From contig NZ_JAKCFC010000008.1 in assembly GCF_021916785.1 (NCBI RefSeq), forward strand, positions 62,001-126,000: a stretch of 64,000 nucleotides of DNA. Reading direction: 5' to 3'. A model generated the notes under the pieces. That model saw only the letters and a list, made by a program, of their open reading frames with translations. It made no database searches and was not told the DNA's origin. A program made the position numbers and the translations under genes. Positions 18,726 through 28,796 of this stretch are shown here, piece by piece. Every line of letters begins with the position of its first letter. Within the stretch, counting starts at the first letter, position 1. The DNA comes from Mycolicibacterium lacusdiani (GTDB lineage Bacteria > Actinomycetota > Actinomycetes > Mycobacteriales > Mycobacteriaceae).

Positions 18726-18869
18726 CATCGCTACCCTGTACGGGTAAGCGCCGTCGAGTCAGAGGTGGGCCGCAATCGTGCTGGGAGACGACATCTCCGG
18801 GTGATCCCGGAGTACGTCATGCGTCGCTGATCCCTGCCCTGCCGAAGGGCCGCACGAAAGACCCCCGAC
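18726..18869 (+). promoter_or_regulatory. ABC-F leader with two uORFs and two hairpins (candidate attenuator)
   Basis: A 144-nt leader. uORF1 (GTG, 18778-18804) encodes MLGDDISG and has a good ribosome-binding site (GAGGTGG). Hairpin 1 pairs CTCCGGG (18795-18801) with CCCGGAG (18806-18812); the uORF1 stop TGA is in its loop. The 3' arm of the hairpin carries GGAG, the ribosome-binding site of uORF2 (ATG, 18819-18830, product MRR), so a ribosome on uORF1 would open it. Hairpin 2 is GCCCT/AGGGC (18836-18850), followed by the TTG start at 18870. A possible -35 TTGCGT (18718-18723) preceded by AAATAT is seen in the end of dapE; the -10 is weak. Confidence 0.55.
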
Positions 18870-20486
<1,617 letters not shown>

Positions 20487-21332
20487 CTACTGCGGCCGGG
20501 TCTGGGCCGGTTCGGCCTTCTGGTCGGGAACGGCCCCGACGGGCGGGCGGCCCGCGCCCGCGCCGTCGCCGGTCGTCGGGGCCGCGTCGGGAACCGCGCC
20601 GGTAGATGGTCGACCCGGTGCGGCGCCGTCCCTCTCGCGGTCCTCGTGCCGCTCGTCGTCTCGCTCTTCGTCCGAGTTCTTCTCGGGCACGGCGCCGGTC
20701 GGTGGTTTGTCGCCCAACAGTCCGGCACCGCCAGCTGCGGCGCCGGCCGCGCCACCCGCCGCGCCGGTGGCCGACTGCACGATGCCCTGCACGCCCTGCA
20801 TCACCTGCTGGGGGAGTTGAGACAGGCCTTGGGCGAGGCCCGTCACGGCCTGACCGACCGACGACGCGGCTTGGCCCACCTGCGACCCGATCTGGCTCAC
20901 CATCTGACCCGCCATGTCGCCGCCGCCAGCGGGGCCCGGCGCCGCAGCGGGAGCCGCACCGCTGGCCGCCGCACCGGGAGCGCCACCGCCGCCTGGCGCG
21001 CCACCACCCTGGCTCGCCATGGTCTCGGCTGCGGCCTTGAGCTTGTCGGCGCTTGCCATGTCGCCCTTGACGTACAACGCCTGCGCCTGCTTGAGCAGGT
21101 CGGCGATGGTCTCGCTGGAACTCTTGGTCGCGCCGATGGTTCCGGTGCGGCTCTGCAGGACTCCGTCGAGGGCGTTGTTGACGCTGGACGCGATGTTGCC
21201 GAAGGACTGTGCGACCTCCGCGGCCCGCGGCGCGCCCGCGCCCGTCAGCTGCGACAGGCCGCCGGCCACCTCGGCATGGATCTCCGAGAGCGGCGAGAGG
21301 CCGGTGTCGTCGAGGTAGAACTGGCCCGACAT
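20487..21332 (-). CDS. EspC-like type VII secretion target protein
   Basis: A 281-residue protein. Residues 5-110 form a helical EspC/T7SS-target domain (AEVAQSFGNIASSVNNALDG) followed by the secretion motif Y87-V-K-G-D91 (YxxxD). The middle (about 110-200) is Gly/Ala-rich with an amphipathic stretch (SQVGQAASSVGQAVTGLAQG). The C-terminal third is polar and charged and repeats P-x-x-G-A-V-P-D/E three times. No signal peptide, so export through an ESX system is likely. It is the promoter-distal gene of a set with the lipoprotein and WxG genes; spacing to the lipoprotein is about 80 bp. ATG start. Which ESX system exports it is not visible; no esx core genes are in the window. Confidence 0.8.
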   Translation of the reverse strand: MSGQFYLDDTGLSPLSEIHAEVAGGLSQLTGAGAPRAAEVAQSFGNIASSVNNALDGVLQSRTGTIGATKSSSETIADLLKQAQALYVKGDMASADKLKAAAETMASQGGGAPGGGGAPGAAASGAAPAAAPGPAGGGDMAGQMVSQIGSQVGQAASSVGQAVTGLAQGLSQLPQQVMQGVQGIVQSATGAAGGAAGAAAGGAGLLGDKPPTGAVPEKNSDEERDDERHEDRERDGAAPGRPSTGAVPDAAPTTGDGAGAGRPPVGAVPDQKAEPAQTRPQ

Positions 21333-21411
21333 GTGATCCTCCCCGTGCTGCAGTCGTCGCTGGCTACTGATTCTATGGGCGTTTGGTGGGGGAGGTGGTC
21401 GCTATTTCGCC

Positions 21412-22338
21412 TCAGCCGGACGCCGCGGGCCAGCCGGGTATGGGATCCCCGTGCGGTGGCGGCGCCTTGTGAAAGCCCGTGGCCATGGCGCGTCGGGTGG
21501 CAGCATCGTCGGGCATGGCTGCCTCGCATTGCTCGCGGAGTTCTGGGGTTTCCACGTCTTCGCCTTGACCTGATGGACCCCACAATTCCCCTTGCGAGAT
21601 TCCGGTTATGAACCAGTTCCCGAAGACGTCGTCGACCGGTGCGGGCAGCGGCCCCATCTGAGGCTGTGGAAGTGCGGACGGCGGAGTTGCGGCTCGTGGT
21701 TCCCTATCACTCAACTCGATGCGCCACACCTGTACGGCGTCCCTACCACCGGCTCGGAGTTCTCCGGTTGATTCATCGGCTGCCGTCGACACGAACTTCT
21801 TCGGGTCGTTTACTGGGTTCTGGTACACCGAGTAAGCCCCAAGGCAGAGAGTCGCGCGGTAGTGGTCACCTAGCGGCTCGAGGCCAAGGACGTGGGTTGG
21901 CTGGTACCCGTAAACCTGACGTTCGACGTACTTCCATCCGTTCGCCTCGTACTGCGCACGTGTCTTCGGGCGAACGAATTGCAGTTGAAAGAGGTCGCCT
22001 GGACCGGAGACGGGCTGATTCTCAGGGGTTGCATGCATGAAGCCGGGGTAGACCACTGAGGGGTCTCCACCGGCGAAGGCGGCCAGTCGCATCGACTCAA
22101 GGTAGGCCCGAAGCGGAACAGCGGGACCACCCGTGAGGTCGATTCCGGGTGCGGCAGACCAGTGAAACCGAAACTCGTTCGCTTCAGCTGGATAGTTGGA
22201 GAACAGCGGCTCCGGCAAGCTGGACGGTGTCGGTGTCGGTGTCGGCATCGCGTCTTCGCCTCTGCCCTCGCACGCCGTGAGGGTCACGGCAACGACAGAG
22301 AGCAGCAGCGCGCCCACCCGGCGCCTAACCGATGACAT
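21412..22338 (-). CDS. Lipoprotein, LppJ-like
   Basis: A 308-residue exported lipoprotein with lipobox L20-T-A-C23 and a Pro/Thr linker right after it (PTPTPTPSS). The body is globular (FRFHWSAAPGIDLTGG, GYQPTHVLGLEPLGDHYRATLCLGAYSVYQ) and I do not know its function. It resembles, from memory, LppJ (Rv2080), which sits beside Rv2082, a homologue-like of the next gene. Its ATG start is inside the end of the WxG gene (14-bp overlap), so the two are translationally coupled. Confidence 0.8.
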   Translation of the reverse strand: MSSVRRRVGALLLSVVAVTLTACEGRGEDAMPTPTPTPSSLPEPLFSNYPAEANEFRFHWSAAPGIDLTGGPAVPLRAYLESMRLAAFAGGDPSVVYPGFMHATPENQPVSGPGDLFQLQFVRPKTRAQYEANGWKYVERQVYGYQPTHVLGLEPLGDHYRATLCLGAYSVYQNPVNDPKKFVSTAADESTGELRAGGRDAVQVWRIELSDREPRAATPPSALPQPQMGPLPAPVDDVFGNWFITGISQGELWGPSGQGEDVETPELREQCEAAMPDDAATRRAMATGFHKAPPPHGDPIPGWPAASG

Positions 22339-24625
22339 CGCGGTACGCCCGATCGTAGTCTCCGAGCGGGTTGCTCAACACGCCATCGAGGCGGTCGAAG
22401 TAGTTGGTTAGTGCGGACCCGTAGAGCGTCCAATCTCTACTGCTTGCGTTCTCCTTGGGAATGTCCAACGACGCGTCCCCGTGCAGAAACGGTCGTAGCC
22501 GGGCCCAGTCTGCCGGGTCGCCGATACCGTTCTGCATGAAAACGGAAGCCAGCGCTGACTGCATGGCCAGCGAACTCCCGACGGGAGGGTCACCTGGCTG
22601 GTAATCGGGCGGCGGCTGCCCCACGATCGCCTCCTTGAGGAGTGCGGAGTTGATGGTAAGTGCATCGCCTGCTACCGGCACGGTTCCGATGACGTCCTTC
22701 ACGAGGTCATAGTTGGCAGCTAGTCGCGCCTGCGCCTCCACCTTCGCCGTGGCGGCGTCGTGCTGGGTGTCCGAGATGGAGAGGAAGGCGCCGTGATCAG
22801 TGATCCCCTTCAGGCGACCGGCAGCTTCCATCGCGTTCGCGTCCGAGAACTGTCCATTGCTGGTGATGACGGAGTTCGCATACTCGTTGATGAATGCCTG
22901 CTGAACTGCGATCGATCGGGTATCCATCGATGTAGCTGCGACCGGGTCGGTGCCAAGCACCCCAAAGACATTGGTTGCGCTTGGATAGGACTGGTCTAGC
23001 GAGGTGTCGACCATGTTCCAACCCAAAGTGCCGTCGATGTTGCGCCCCGCCATCTCATCTACGTACGGAGACATGGCATTCGCGAGGCTCTGCGTCAGCT
23101 CCGGATTCATCTGTCCCAGCGACATGTTCGGCTGAGACCCGGTGGTGTTGTTCAGGAGGGTGTCCTTGTTGGCGGGGTCACCGAGGTAATCCGCTATGGC
23201 GCTAGCGGTTTGGCCGGCGCGCTCGTTCACGGCGGGATCCGACGAGTATGCGTCCCGCGAGATCCAATCCGTCAGCGTGCTTGCAGAATCACCGTTGTCC
23301 TGCCACTCATGGGTCATCACGTCCTGCAGGAAGTCCTTGTCGGACGTAAGCATGTCGTGGTTGACCACGGTGTCACGTCCCGCCGTGTCGAAGACCCGCT
23401 CGACGACCTCGTCACCCCAGTGCTCCTGGTTCGTGCCGTCTGGCGACTCCTGCGCGGCGAGCCATTCCTTCGCGTTCGACATCATTTCGCGGTCTAGCGC
23501 CGTGCCCTGCTGGAAGCGTTGGTCGCCGTCGCCGACGATGTCCGCAAGGTTCTTCATGTTGTCGGCCGCGCGCTGACGTTCTGCTCCCTCGTAGTCCGTC
23601 TGTGTGCCCGGATACCCGGCGGAAGGATTCGGTGGCCCGTTGAAGTCACCTCGTTCATTCAAGACCTCTTGAACTCCGGCCGGCAGGGCTCCGGTGTCGC
23701 CCGGCAGCACCCCATCGTTCGGAAGAGGGCCGCCGGGAGTCGACGGCACGACCTGGGTGCCGCCCTTGTCGTGCCGCGGGTACTCGACATTCGGATTGCT
23801 CATCACCTGCATGGCATTCGTGAGCACGCCCCGCTCTTCACCGAGCCGGTCGCGCGCCGCATTCACATCAGCCATAGACATGTCTGACATTTGCGCCTGC
23901 ATCTGTCCGACGAGTTCCGCCTGCACCGGATCGAGGGGGTGATCCTTGGCGTTGGGACCCAATTGCTGATCATCGATGCCCTGGAGGATTTCATCTGCCT
24001 TGGCCGCTGCCTGTTGGTCTCCTTCGAGTGTCTTGCGTGCCAGCTCCTCCATGTCCTCCGGCTTGAGCTCCTCGCTGCCTTCACCGTCGACCTTCTGGGG
24101 GTCTTCCTCGCCGTCCTTCTCGCCCGGCTCCTGGCCCTCGTTGAGCGCTTGCCATCCCTTGTTGATGTCGCCGATCTCGCCACCGATGCGCGCAAGATCT
24201 GCGTTCGACTTGGTCACTATTTCCGTCACCTGTCCAAGCCCGTTCTTGACGATGGGCACCAGCATCTGTTCGCGCGTCTTGCCCTGCGGGACCGTCGCCG
24301 CGGCGTCGTACACCCATTGCCGGACGGTGTCGAGGTTCTGCCGCCCGGTCTGGACGATCTGTGCCGATTCGGTGATCTTGGTGTTCAGTCGCTGGTCGAG
24401 CAAGGCCATCTCGCCGAACAGTTGCCCGTGCTTGGTGTTCTTCGCGTCGTAAGCGCTTGCCGCGCTGCCGGTCCAGTTCGACCCTGGGGCCGCCGACTCG
24501 ACGGTGGTCTGCATCTGCCGCAGTTGACCGCTTTGGTCAAACCGCTCGCCGGTCTGAGGGGCACCCTCACCGAATGTCTCGCGGGCCTTCGACCAGGTCG
24601 AATCAAACCCGTCGAGCACACCCAT
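22325..24625 (-). CDS. Large WxG-containing protein, candidate ESX substrate (Rv2082/Rv3899c-like)
   Basis: A 766-residue protein. Residues 1-110 are a helical WXG100-like domain with W51-T-G53 (NWTGSAASAYD). An acidic, Glu/Asp/Gln-rich linker (about 155-220) and a Pro/Gly linker (about 270-330) follow. The C-terminal 430 residues are helical, look globular and repeat Asn/Asp-rich turns; I recall a TPR-like domain in Rv2082/Rv3899c relatives but cannot confirm it. No YxxxD/E follows the WxG unit, so it may need the EspC-like neighbour as partner. Third positions are visibly richer in A/T than in flanking genes. ATG chosen at MGVLDGFDSTWSKA. Confidence 0.82.
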   Translation of the reverse strand: MGVLDGFDSTWSKARETFGEGAPQTGERFDQSGQLRQMQTTVESAAPGSNWTGSAASAYDAKNTKHGQLFGEMALLDQRLNTKITESAQIVQTGRQNLDTVRQWVYDAAATVPQGKTREQMLVPIVKNGLGQVTEIVTKSNADLARIGGEIGDINKGWQALNEGQEPGEKDGEEDPQKVDGEGSEELKPEDMEELARKTLEGDQQAAAKADEILQGIDDQQLGPNAKDHPLDPVQAELVGQMQAQMSDMSMADVNAARDRLGEERGVLTNAMQVMSNPNVEYPRHDKGGTQVVPSTPGGPLPNDGVLPGDTGALPAGVQEVLNERGDFNGPPNPSAGYPGTQTDYEGAERQRAADNMKNLADIVGDGDQRFQQGTALDREMMSNAKEWLAAQESPDGTNQEHWGDEVVERVFDTAGRDTVVNHDMLTSDKDFLQDVMTHEWQDNGDSASTLTDWISRDAYSSDPAVNERAGQTASAIADYLGDPANKDTLLNNTTGSQPNMSLGQMNPELTQSLANAMSPYVDEMAGRNIDGTLGWNMVDTSLDQSYPSATNVFGVLGTDPVAATSMDTRSIAVQQAFINEYANSVITSNGQFSDANAMEAAGRLKGITDHGAFLSISDTQHDAATAKVEAQARLAANYDLVKDVIGTVPVAGDALTINSALLKEAIVGQPPPDYQPGDPPVGSSLAMQSALASVFMQNGIGDPADWARLRPFLHGDASLDIPKENASSRDWTLYGSALTNYFDRLDGVLSNPLGDYDRAYRDVIG

Positions 24626-24725
24626 CGCACACCCCCGGCCACCAGAAATTCTCAGCAACCAATCTTAAGGCTGGTGGCGACCCGAATAACGCACCAAACC
24701 ATGGCGCGCTACTAGTCTCCAACCC

Positions 24726-24944
24726 ATGTGGTCGAGCTTCGCTGGGATCGCACTGATTGCGTTCATCGTCCTTGCCGTGGTGGCCATCGTGACCGTGTTC
24801 ATCCGCAACTCACGTGCGAAGGGCTTTCCGACGGTGGAGTCGTCGAGTCACTACGAGCAAGCCAGGGGCGCAATGCCGCCGATGCCGAGACCCGAGTGGG
24901 CTGACGACGTCGAGCAGGGCGCGCCGAACACCGACTACCGCTGA
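24726..24944 (+). CDS. Small single-span membrane protein
   Basis: A 72-residue protein with one membrane helix (residues 5-27, AGIALIAFIVLAVVAIVTVFI) and a short cytoplasmic tail rich in polar residues. It is divergent from the WxG protein gene and converges with the TPR-like gene, overlapping its end by 10 bp. No known family recognised. It may belong with the ESX cassette as an accessory, which is only a positional guess. Confidence 0.7.
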   Translation: MWSSFAGIALIAFIVLAVVAIVTVFIRNSRAKGFPTVESSSHYEQARGAMPPMPRPEWADDVEQGAPNTDYR

Positions 24945-26179
24945 CCCACCGCCTCCGCCTGCCTCGCCGCGTCGGCCGCAACCCCGTTCATGCCGATACC
25001 CGCGAACGCCGCAGAGGCGGCCGACAACCCGGACTCGTCGCGGGCGGTCAGCGCCCGGCCGTAATCCAGCGCCAGCTGGCCCACCACGCAGTCGACCTCC
25101 AGACGGGCGATGCCGTCGCAGGCTCGAACGTCGCCCAGCCGCACCGCATCCAGGAGCGCCCGCAGCGCGACGGCCGACTGCCCACCCCGCTCGGCAGCAC
25201 GGGCGGCTTCGCGAGCCGCGTCGATCGCGCCGTGCACGTCTCGGCGCGCGGCTGCGGTCCAGGCCTTCGCCAGTGACAGTTCCGGTGCGAAGAGCATCGA
25301 CTTCAGGCCGTGGCGCGCCTCGGCCCGTGCGAGCATCCGGCCGGCGTCGGCGGTCCTGCCGAGCTGACCGAGGCCGTACGCCAACGACATCCAGGAGAGC
25401 GGCCCCCACGAGTAGCCCGTCGGGGCCAATGTCGCGGCAGCGCCCTCCAGCAGGCTCACGGCACCGTCGGCATCGCCGCGCCACAGCAGGACGTCGGCCA
25501 CCAGCACGTCGCCGATCGCGCGACTGGGCCCCGGATCGGCGGAGCGGACCAACCCGTCGGCCAGCTCCTGCGCCCGATCCAGGTCGCCCTCGAGGACCGC
25601 CGCCGTCGTCTGCCCGAACGCGCCCGTGAACCGCAGCAGTCCGGGGTGACCGGCGGCGACGGCGCGCATCGCCAGGTCGTCGACGTCGTCGAACGACCCC
25701 ATCCGCGCGTGGCACAGCGCCGCCGCGGCGGCCGCCCAGCCGACGGCCTGATCGTCGGCGTCGGGGGAGGCCAGCACCCGGCCCGAGATCTCCATCGCCC
25801 GCGCCGGGCTGCCGGCATTCATCGCGAACGTGCCCAGCAGGGCGTCGATCGTCGCACCGGCAGGTGCGGTCGCAACGCGCGCGCGGGTGGCGCGCAGGAA
25901 CGCCGTCGCCCGCTCCGGCTCGTCGAGCATCCAGAATTGGTTGGCCGCCCGCGGCAGAGCCCACGACAGCAGGTCGGTTTCGCTCAGCGTGGACGGATCC
26001 ACCTCGGCGAGCACGGCATCGGCGTCACGTCCGCGACCCTGCCACGCCAACGCCTGCGCCAGGATGAGTCGGGCGGACAGCGGGTTTCCGTCGGCGAGGG
26101 CAGCCCGGCCAAGCTCCTCGGCCGAGTCCAGATCGCCCCGGTCCAACGCGTCGGATGCCACGGCGATTCGATCGACCAC
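24935..26179 (-). CDS. TPR-like helical repeat protein (Rv1204c-like)
   Basis: A 414-residue protein made of alpha-helical hairpins: repeated AxxxxxxGDLDxAEELxxxAL patterns (RGDLDSAEELGRAAL, EGDLDRAQELADGL, RGDADGAVSLLEGA) typical of TPR or SMAD-like arrays such as those in the C-terminal halves of LuxR-type ATPases. No ATPase or DNA-binding domain is present, so it is a scaffold or sensor. The GTG start (MVDRIAVASDALDRGDLDS) comes just after the divergent LOG gene; the longer frame overlaps LOG. Role unknown. Confidence 0.82.
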   Translation of the reverse strand: MVDRIAVASDALDRGDLDSAEELGRAALADGNPLSARLILAQALAWQGRGRDADAVLAEVDPSTLSETDLLSWALPRAANQFWMLDEPERATAFLRATRARVATAPAGATIDALLGTFAMNAGSPARAMEISGRVLASPDADDQAVGWAAAAAALCHARMGSFDDVDDLAMRAVAAGHPGLLRFTGAFGQTTAAVLEGDLDRAQELADGLVRSADPGPSRAIGDVLVADVLLWRGDADGAVSLLEGAAATLAPTGYSWGPLSWMSLAYGLGQLGRTADAGRMLARAEARHGLKSMLFAPELSLAKAWTAAARRDVHGAIDAAREAARAAERGGQSAVALRALLDAVRLGDVRACDGIARLEVDCVVGQLALDYGRALTARDESGLSAASAAFAGIGMNGVAADAARQAEAVGQR

Positions 26180-26253
26180 GGCCGAAGTGTAGGACCGGCC
26201 GGCGACCCGCCGTGGCCGTTCACCACCGTTGCCCCGGCCGGTAGGTTGCTCTC

Positions 26254-26811
26254 GTGGCCGACCACTCGAAGACCTGGGCCGTCTGCGTCTACTGCGCGTC
26301 CGGACCCCGACACCCCGAACTGATCGCGCTGGCCAACACTGTCGGCACCGGCATCGCGACCCGCGGCTGGTCCCTGGTCTCCGGCGGCGGCAATGTCTCG
26401 GCGATGGGCGCGGTCGCCGACTCGGCACGGGCCAACGGCGGGCACACCATCGGAGTCATCCCCAAGGCGCTCGTCCACCGCGAGGTGGCCGACGTCAACG
26501 CCGACGAACTCGTCGTCACCGACACGATGCGGGAACGCAAGCAGGTGATGGAGGACCGCGCCGATGCGTTCATCGTGCTGCCCGGCGGCATCGGAACGCT
26601 CGAGGAATTCTTCGAGGCGTGGACGGCCGGCTATCTCGGCATGCACGACAAGCCGCTCGTGATGCTCGATCCCTTTGGCCACTACGACGGCCTGATGGTC
26701 TGGCTACGAGGCCTCGCCGACACCGGGTACGTCGGCCCGCGGGCGCTCGATCGGCTCATCGTGGTCGCCGACGTCGAGGAGGCGCTGGCCGCGTGCGCAC
26801 CGGCCGCGTGA
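26254..26811 (+). CDS. LOG family phosphoribohydrolase
   Basis: A 185-residue enzyme with the LOG/lysine-decarboxylase-like signature PGGIGTLEE and the conserved RERKQVM block. LOG proteins split cytokinin riboside 5'-monophosphates, and Rv1205 makes cytokinins in M. tuberculosis. The residues for ribose-phosphate and nucleobase binding (SGGGNVSAMGAVAD) are present. GTG start 74 bp from the divergent TPR-like gene. Active on AMP-type substrates is the conservative alternative. Confidence 0.92.
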   Translation: MADHSKTWAVCVYCASGPRHPELIALANTVGTGIATRGWSLVSGGGNVSAMGAVADSARANGGHTIGVIPKALVHREVADVNADELVVTDTMRERKQVMEDRADAFIVLPGGIGTLEEFFEAWTAGYLGMHDKPLVMLDPFGHYDGLMVWLRGLADTGYVGPRALDRLIVVADVEEALAACAPAA

Positions 26812-26841
26812 TAACCGTCACCCCATCGCTAGGGTGATCCC

Positions 26842-28653
26842 ATGAGCGACCAGAAATCGAACACTCGCAGCAACGTCGGCCTGCTCGACATCGCCCCCCA
26901 CCTCCCGGGGCTGCTGATGGATACGCCGGCCATCGTGCGTGGCGCAGTCACCGGGTTCCTGGCGCGGCCGTCGGCGAAGACGTCCATCGGCAAGGTGTTC
27001 CAGGACCGTGCCGCCAAGTACGGCGACAACGTCTTCATCCGCTTCGGCGACGAGTCGATCACCTACCGCCAGGCCAACGAGACGGTGAACCGCTACGCCG
27101 CGGTGCTGGCCTCGCGCGGCGTCGGGCACGGCGACGTCGTCGGCGTGATGCTGCGCAACTCACCGCAGTCGGTGCTGATCATGCTGGCCGCCGTGAAGTG
27201 TGGCGCCGTCGCCGGGATGCTCAACTACCACCAGCGTGGCAAGGTCCTCGCGCACAGCTTCGGCCTGCTCGACGCCCGCGCCGTGGTCGCCGAGACGGAT
27301 CTGATCGAGCCCATCACCGAATGCGGCGCGGAGCCCAACGGACTGATGACCGTCGACGACCTGCTACAGCTCGCCACCACCGCGCCGACGACCAACCCCG
27401 CCGCGACCGCCGCCGTGCAAGCCAAGGACAAGGCGTTCTACATCTTCACCTCCGGCACCACGGGCATGCCGAAGGCCAGCGTGATGACCCACTACCGCTG
27501 GCTGCGCGCGCTCGCCGGCTTCGGTGGCCTTGGCATGCGGCTGACGAGTGACGACACGCTCTACTGCTGCCTGCCGCTCTATCACAACAACGCGTTGACG
27601 GTGGCGACGTCGTCGGTGCTCAACGCCGGTGCGACGCTCGCGCTCGGCAAGTCGTTCTCTGCGTCGAAGTTCTGGGACGAAGTAATCCATTACGACGCAA
27701 CGGCTTTCGTGTACATCGGCGAGATCTGCACCTACCTGCTCAACCAGCCGCCCAAGCCCACCGACCGCAAGCACCGCGTCCGGGTGATCGCGGGCAACGG
27801 TCTGCGCCCTGCCATCTGGGACGACTTCACCAAGCGCTTCGGCATCAAGCGGGTGTGCGAGTTCTACGCCGCCAGCGAGGGCAACACCGCGTTCCTCAAC
27901 GTCTTCAACATCGACAAGACGACCGGCATCTGCCCGTCCCCGATCGCGTTCGTCGAGTACGACGGCGAGTCCGGCGAACCGCTGCGCGACGACAACGGGC
28001 GGGTGAAGAAGGTCAAGTCCGGCCAGCCCGGTCTGCTGCTCTCCAAGGTCAGCAACTTCCAGCCGTTCGACGGGTACACCGACAAGGACGCGACCGAGAA
28101 GAAGCTGATCCGCAACGCGTTCAAGGACGGCGACGTCTGGTTCAACACCGGTGACCTCATGCGGTCGCAGGGGTTCGGACACGCGGCGTTCACCGACCGC
28201 CTCGGCGACACCTTCCGGTGGAAGGGCGAGAACGTCGCGACCACCGAGGTGGAGGCCGCCGTCTCCCTCGACCCGCAGATCGAGGAGGCCACGGTCTTCG
28301 GCGTCGAGGTGCCCGGCGCGGGTGGCCGCGCGGGCATGGTCGCGATCCAGCTCAAGGACGGCGAGGAGTTCGACGGCAAGGCTCTCGCCAAGGCCGCCTA
28401 CGAACACCTGCCCGGCTACGCCATTCCGCTGTTCGTCCGCGTCGTCTCCGAACTCGCGCACACCTCGACGTTCAAGAGCCAGAAGGTCGACCTGCGCAAG
28501 GAGGGCTACGGCGGCAACTCCGGTGAGGGCGACGAGGACGCCGGCGAGATCGAGGATCCGATCTACGTCCTGGCCGGCCGCGAAGAGGGCTACGTCGAGT
28601 ACTACGACGACTTCGTCCAGGAAATCGTCGACGGAAAGCGTCCGAAGAACTAG
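26842..28653 (+). CDS. fadD6: Long-chain acyl-CoA synthetase FadD6
   Basis: A 603-residue adenylate-forming acyl-CoA synthetase of the VLACS/FATP type (long with an unusual C terminus). The AMP motif FTSGTTGMPKASVMTHYRW is at about 203-220, then FYAASEGNTAFLN, VWFNTGDLM and the late QKVDLRKEGYGG segment. It activates long-chain fatty acids, and FATP members couple this to uptake. 31 bp after LOG, ATG start. A long perfect hairpin follows the stop. Confidence 0.93.
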   Translation: MSDQKSNTRSNVGLLDIAPHLPGLLMDTPAIVRGAVTGFLARPSAKTSIGKVFQDRAAKYGDNVFIRFGDESITYRQANETVNRYAAVLASRGVGHGDVVGVMLRNSPQSVLIMLAAVKCGAVAGMLNYHQRGKVLAHSFGLLDARAVVAETDLIEPITECGAEPNGLMTVDDLLQLATTAPTTNPAATAAVQAKDKAFYIFTSGTTGMPKASVMTHYRWLRALAGFGGLGMRLTSDDTLYCCLPLYHNNALTVATSSVLNAGATLALGKSFSASKFWDEVIHYDATAFVYIGEICTYLLNQPPKPTDRKHRVRVIAGNGLRPAIWDDFTKRFGIKRVCEFYAASEGNTAFLNVFNIDKTTGICPSPIAFVEYDGESGEPLRDDNGRVKKVKSGQPGLLLSKVSNFQPFDGYTDKDATEKKLIRNAFKDGDVWFNTGDLMRSQGFGHAAFTDRLGDTFRWKGENVATTEVEAAVSLDPQIEEATVFGVEVPGAGGRAGMVAIQLKDGEEFDGKALAKAAYEHLPGYAIPLFVRVVSELAHTSTFKSQKVDLRKEGYGGNSGEGDEDAGEIEDPIYVLAGREEGYVEYYDDFVQEIVDGKRPKN

Positions 28654-28663
28654 TCGTCTCTGG

Positions 28664-28726
28664 CGCCGAACTGGAGAGTCACGTCGTGAATCGCCCGCGC
28701 GGGCGACGTGACTCTCCAGTTCGGCG
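28664..28726. terminator. Perfect 23-bp inverted repeat after fadD6
   Basis: The 23-bp arms 28664-28686 and 28704-28726 are perfectly complementary (ends CGCCGAACTGG / CCAGTTCGGCG), and the 17-nt loop itself contains GCCCGCGCGGGC. It starts 11 bp past the fadD6 stop and ends 70 bp before folP2. It is the longest perfect hairpin seen and should terminate or protect the fadD6 transcript; no U-tract. Confidence 0.7.
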
Positions 28727-28796
28727 AGAGCACCCCCGGGGAGAGCCCCACGACGAGCGAGGTCCTGCCTCACTAGCCAGTGGCTAGCCTGGAAGC

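Noticed and set aside
22325..24625. Possible polymorphic toxin with a C-terminal nuclease
   Set aside because: No toxin motif or following immunity gene is visible; the C terminus looks helical and generic.
24935..26428. N-terminal extension of the TPR-like gene to 26428
   Set aside because: It would overlap the divergent LOG start region and has Arg/Pro-rich composition unlike the rest.
27364..28773. 469-codon minus-strand frame over fadD6
   Set aside because: Antisense shadow; fadD6 has complete motifs on the plus strand.
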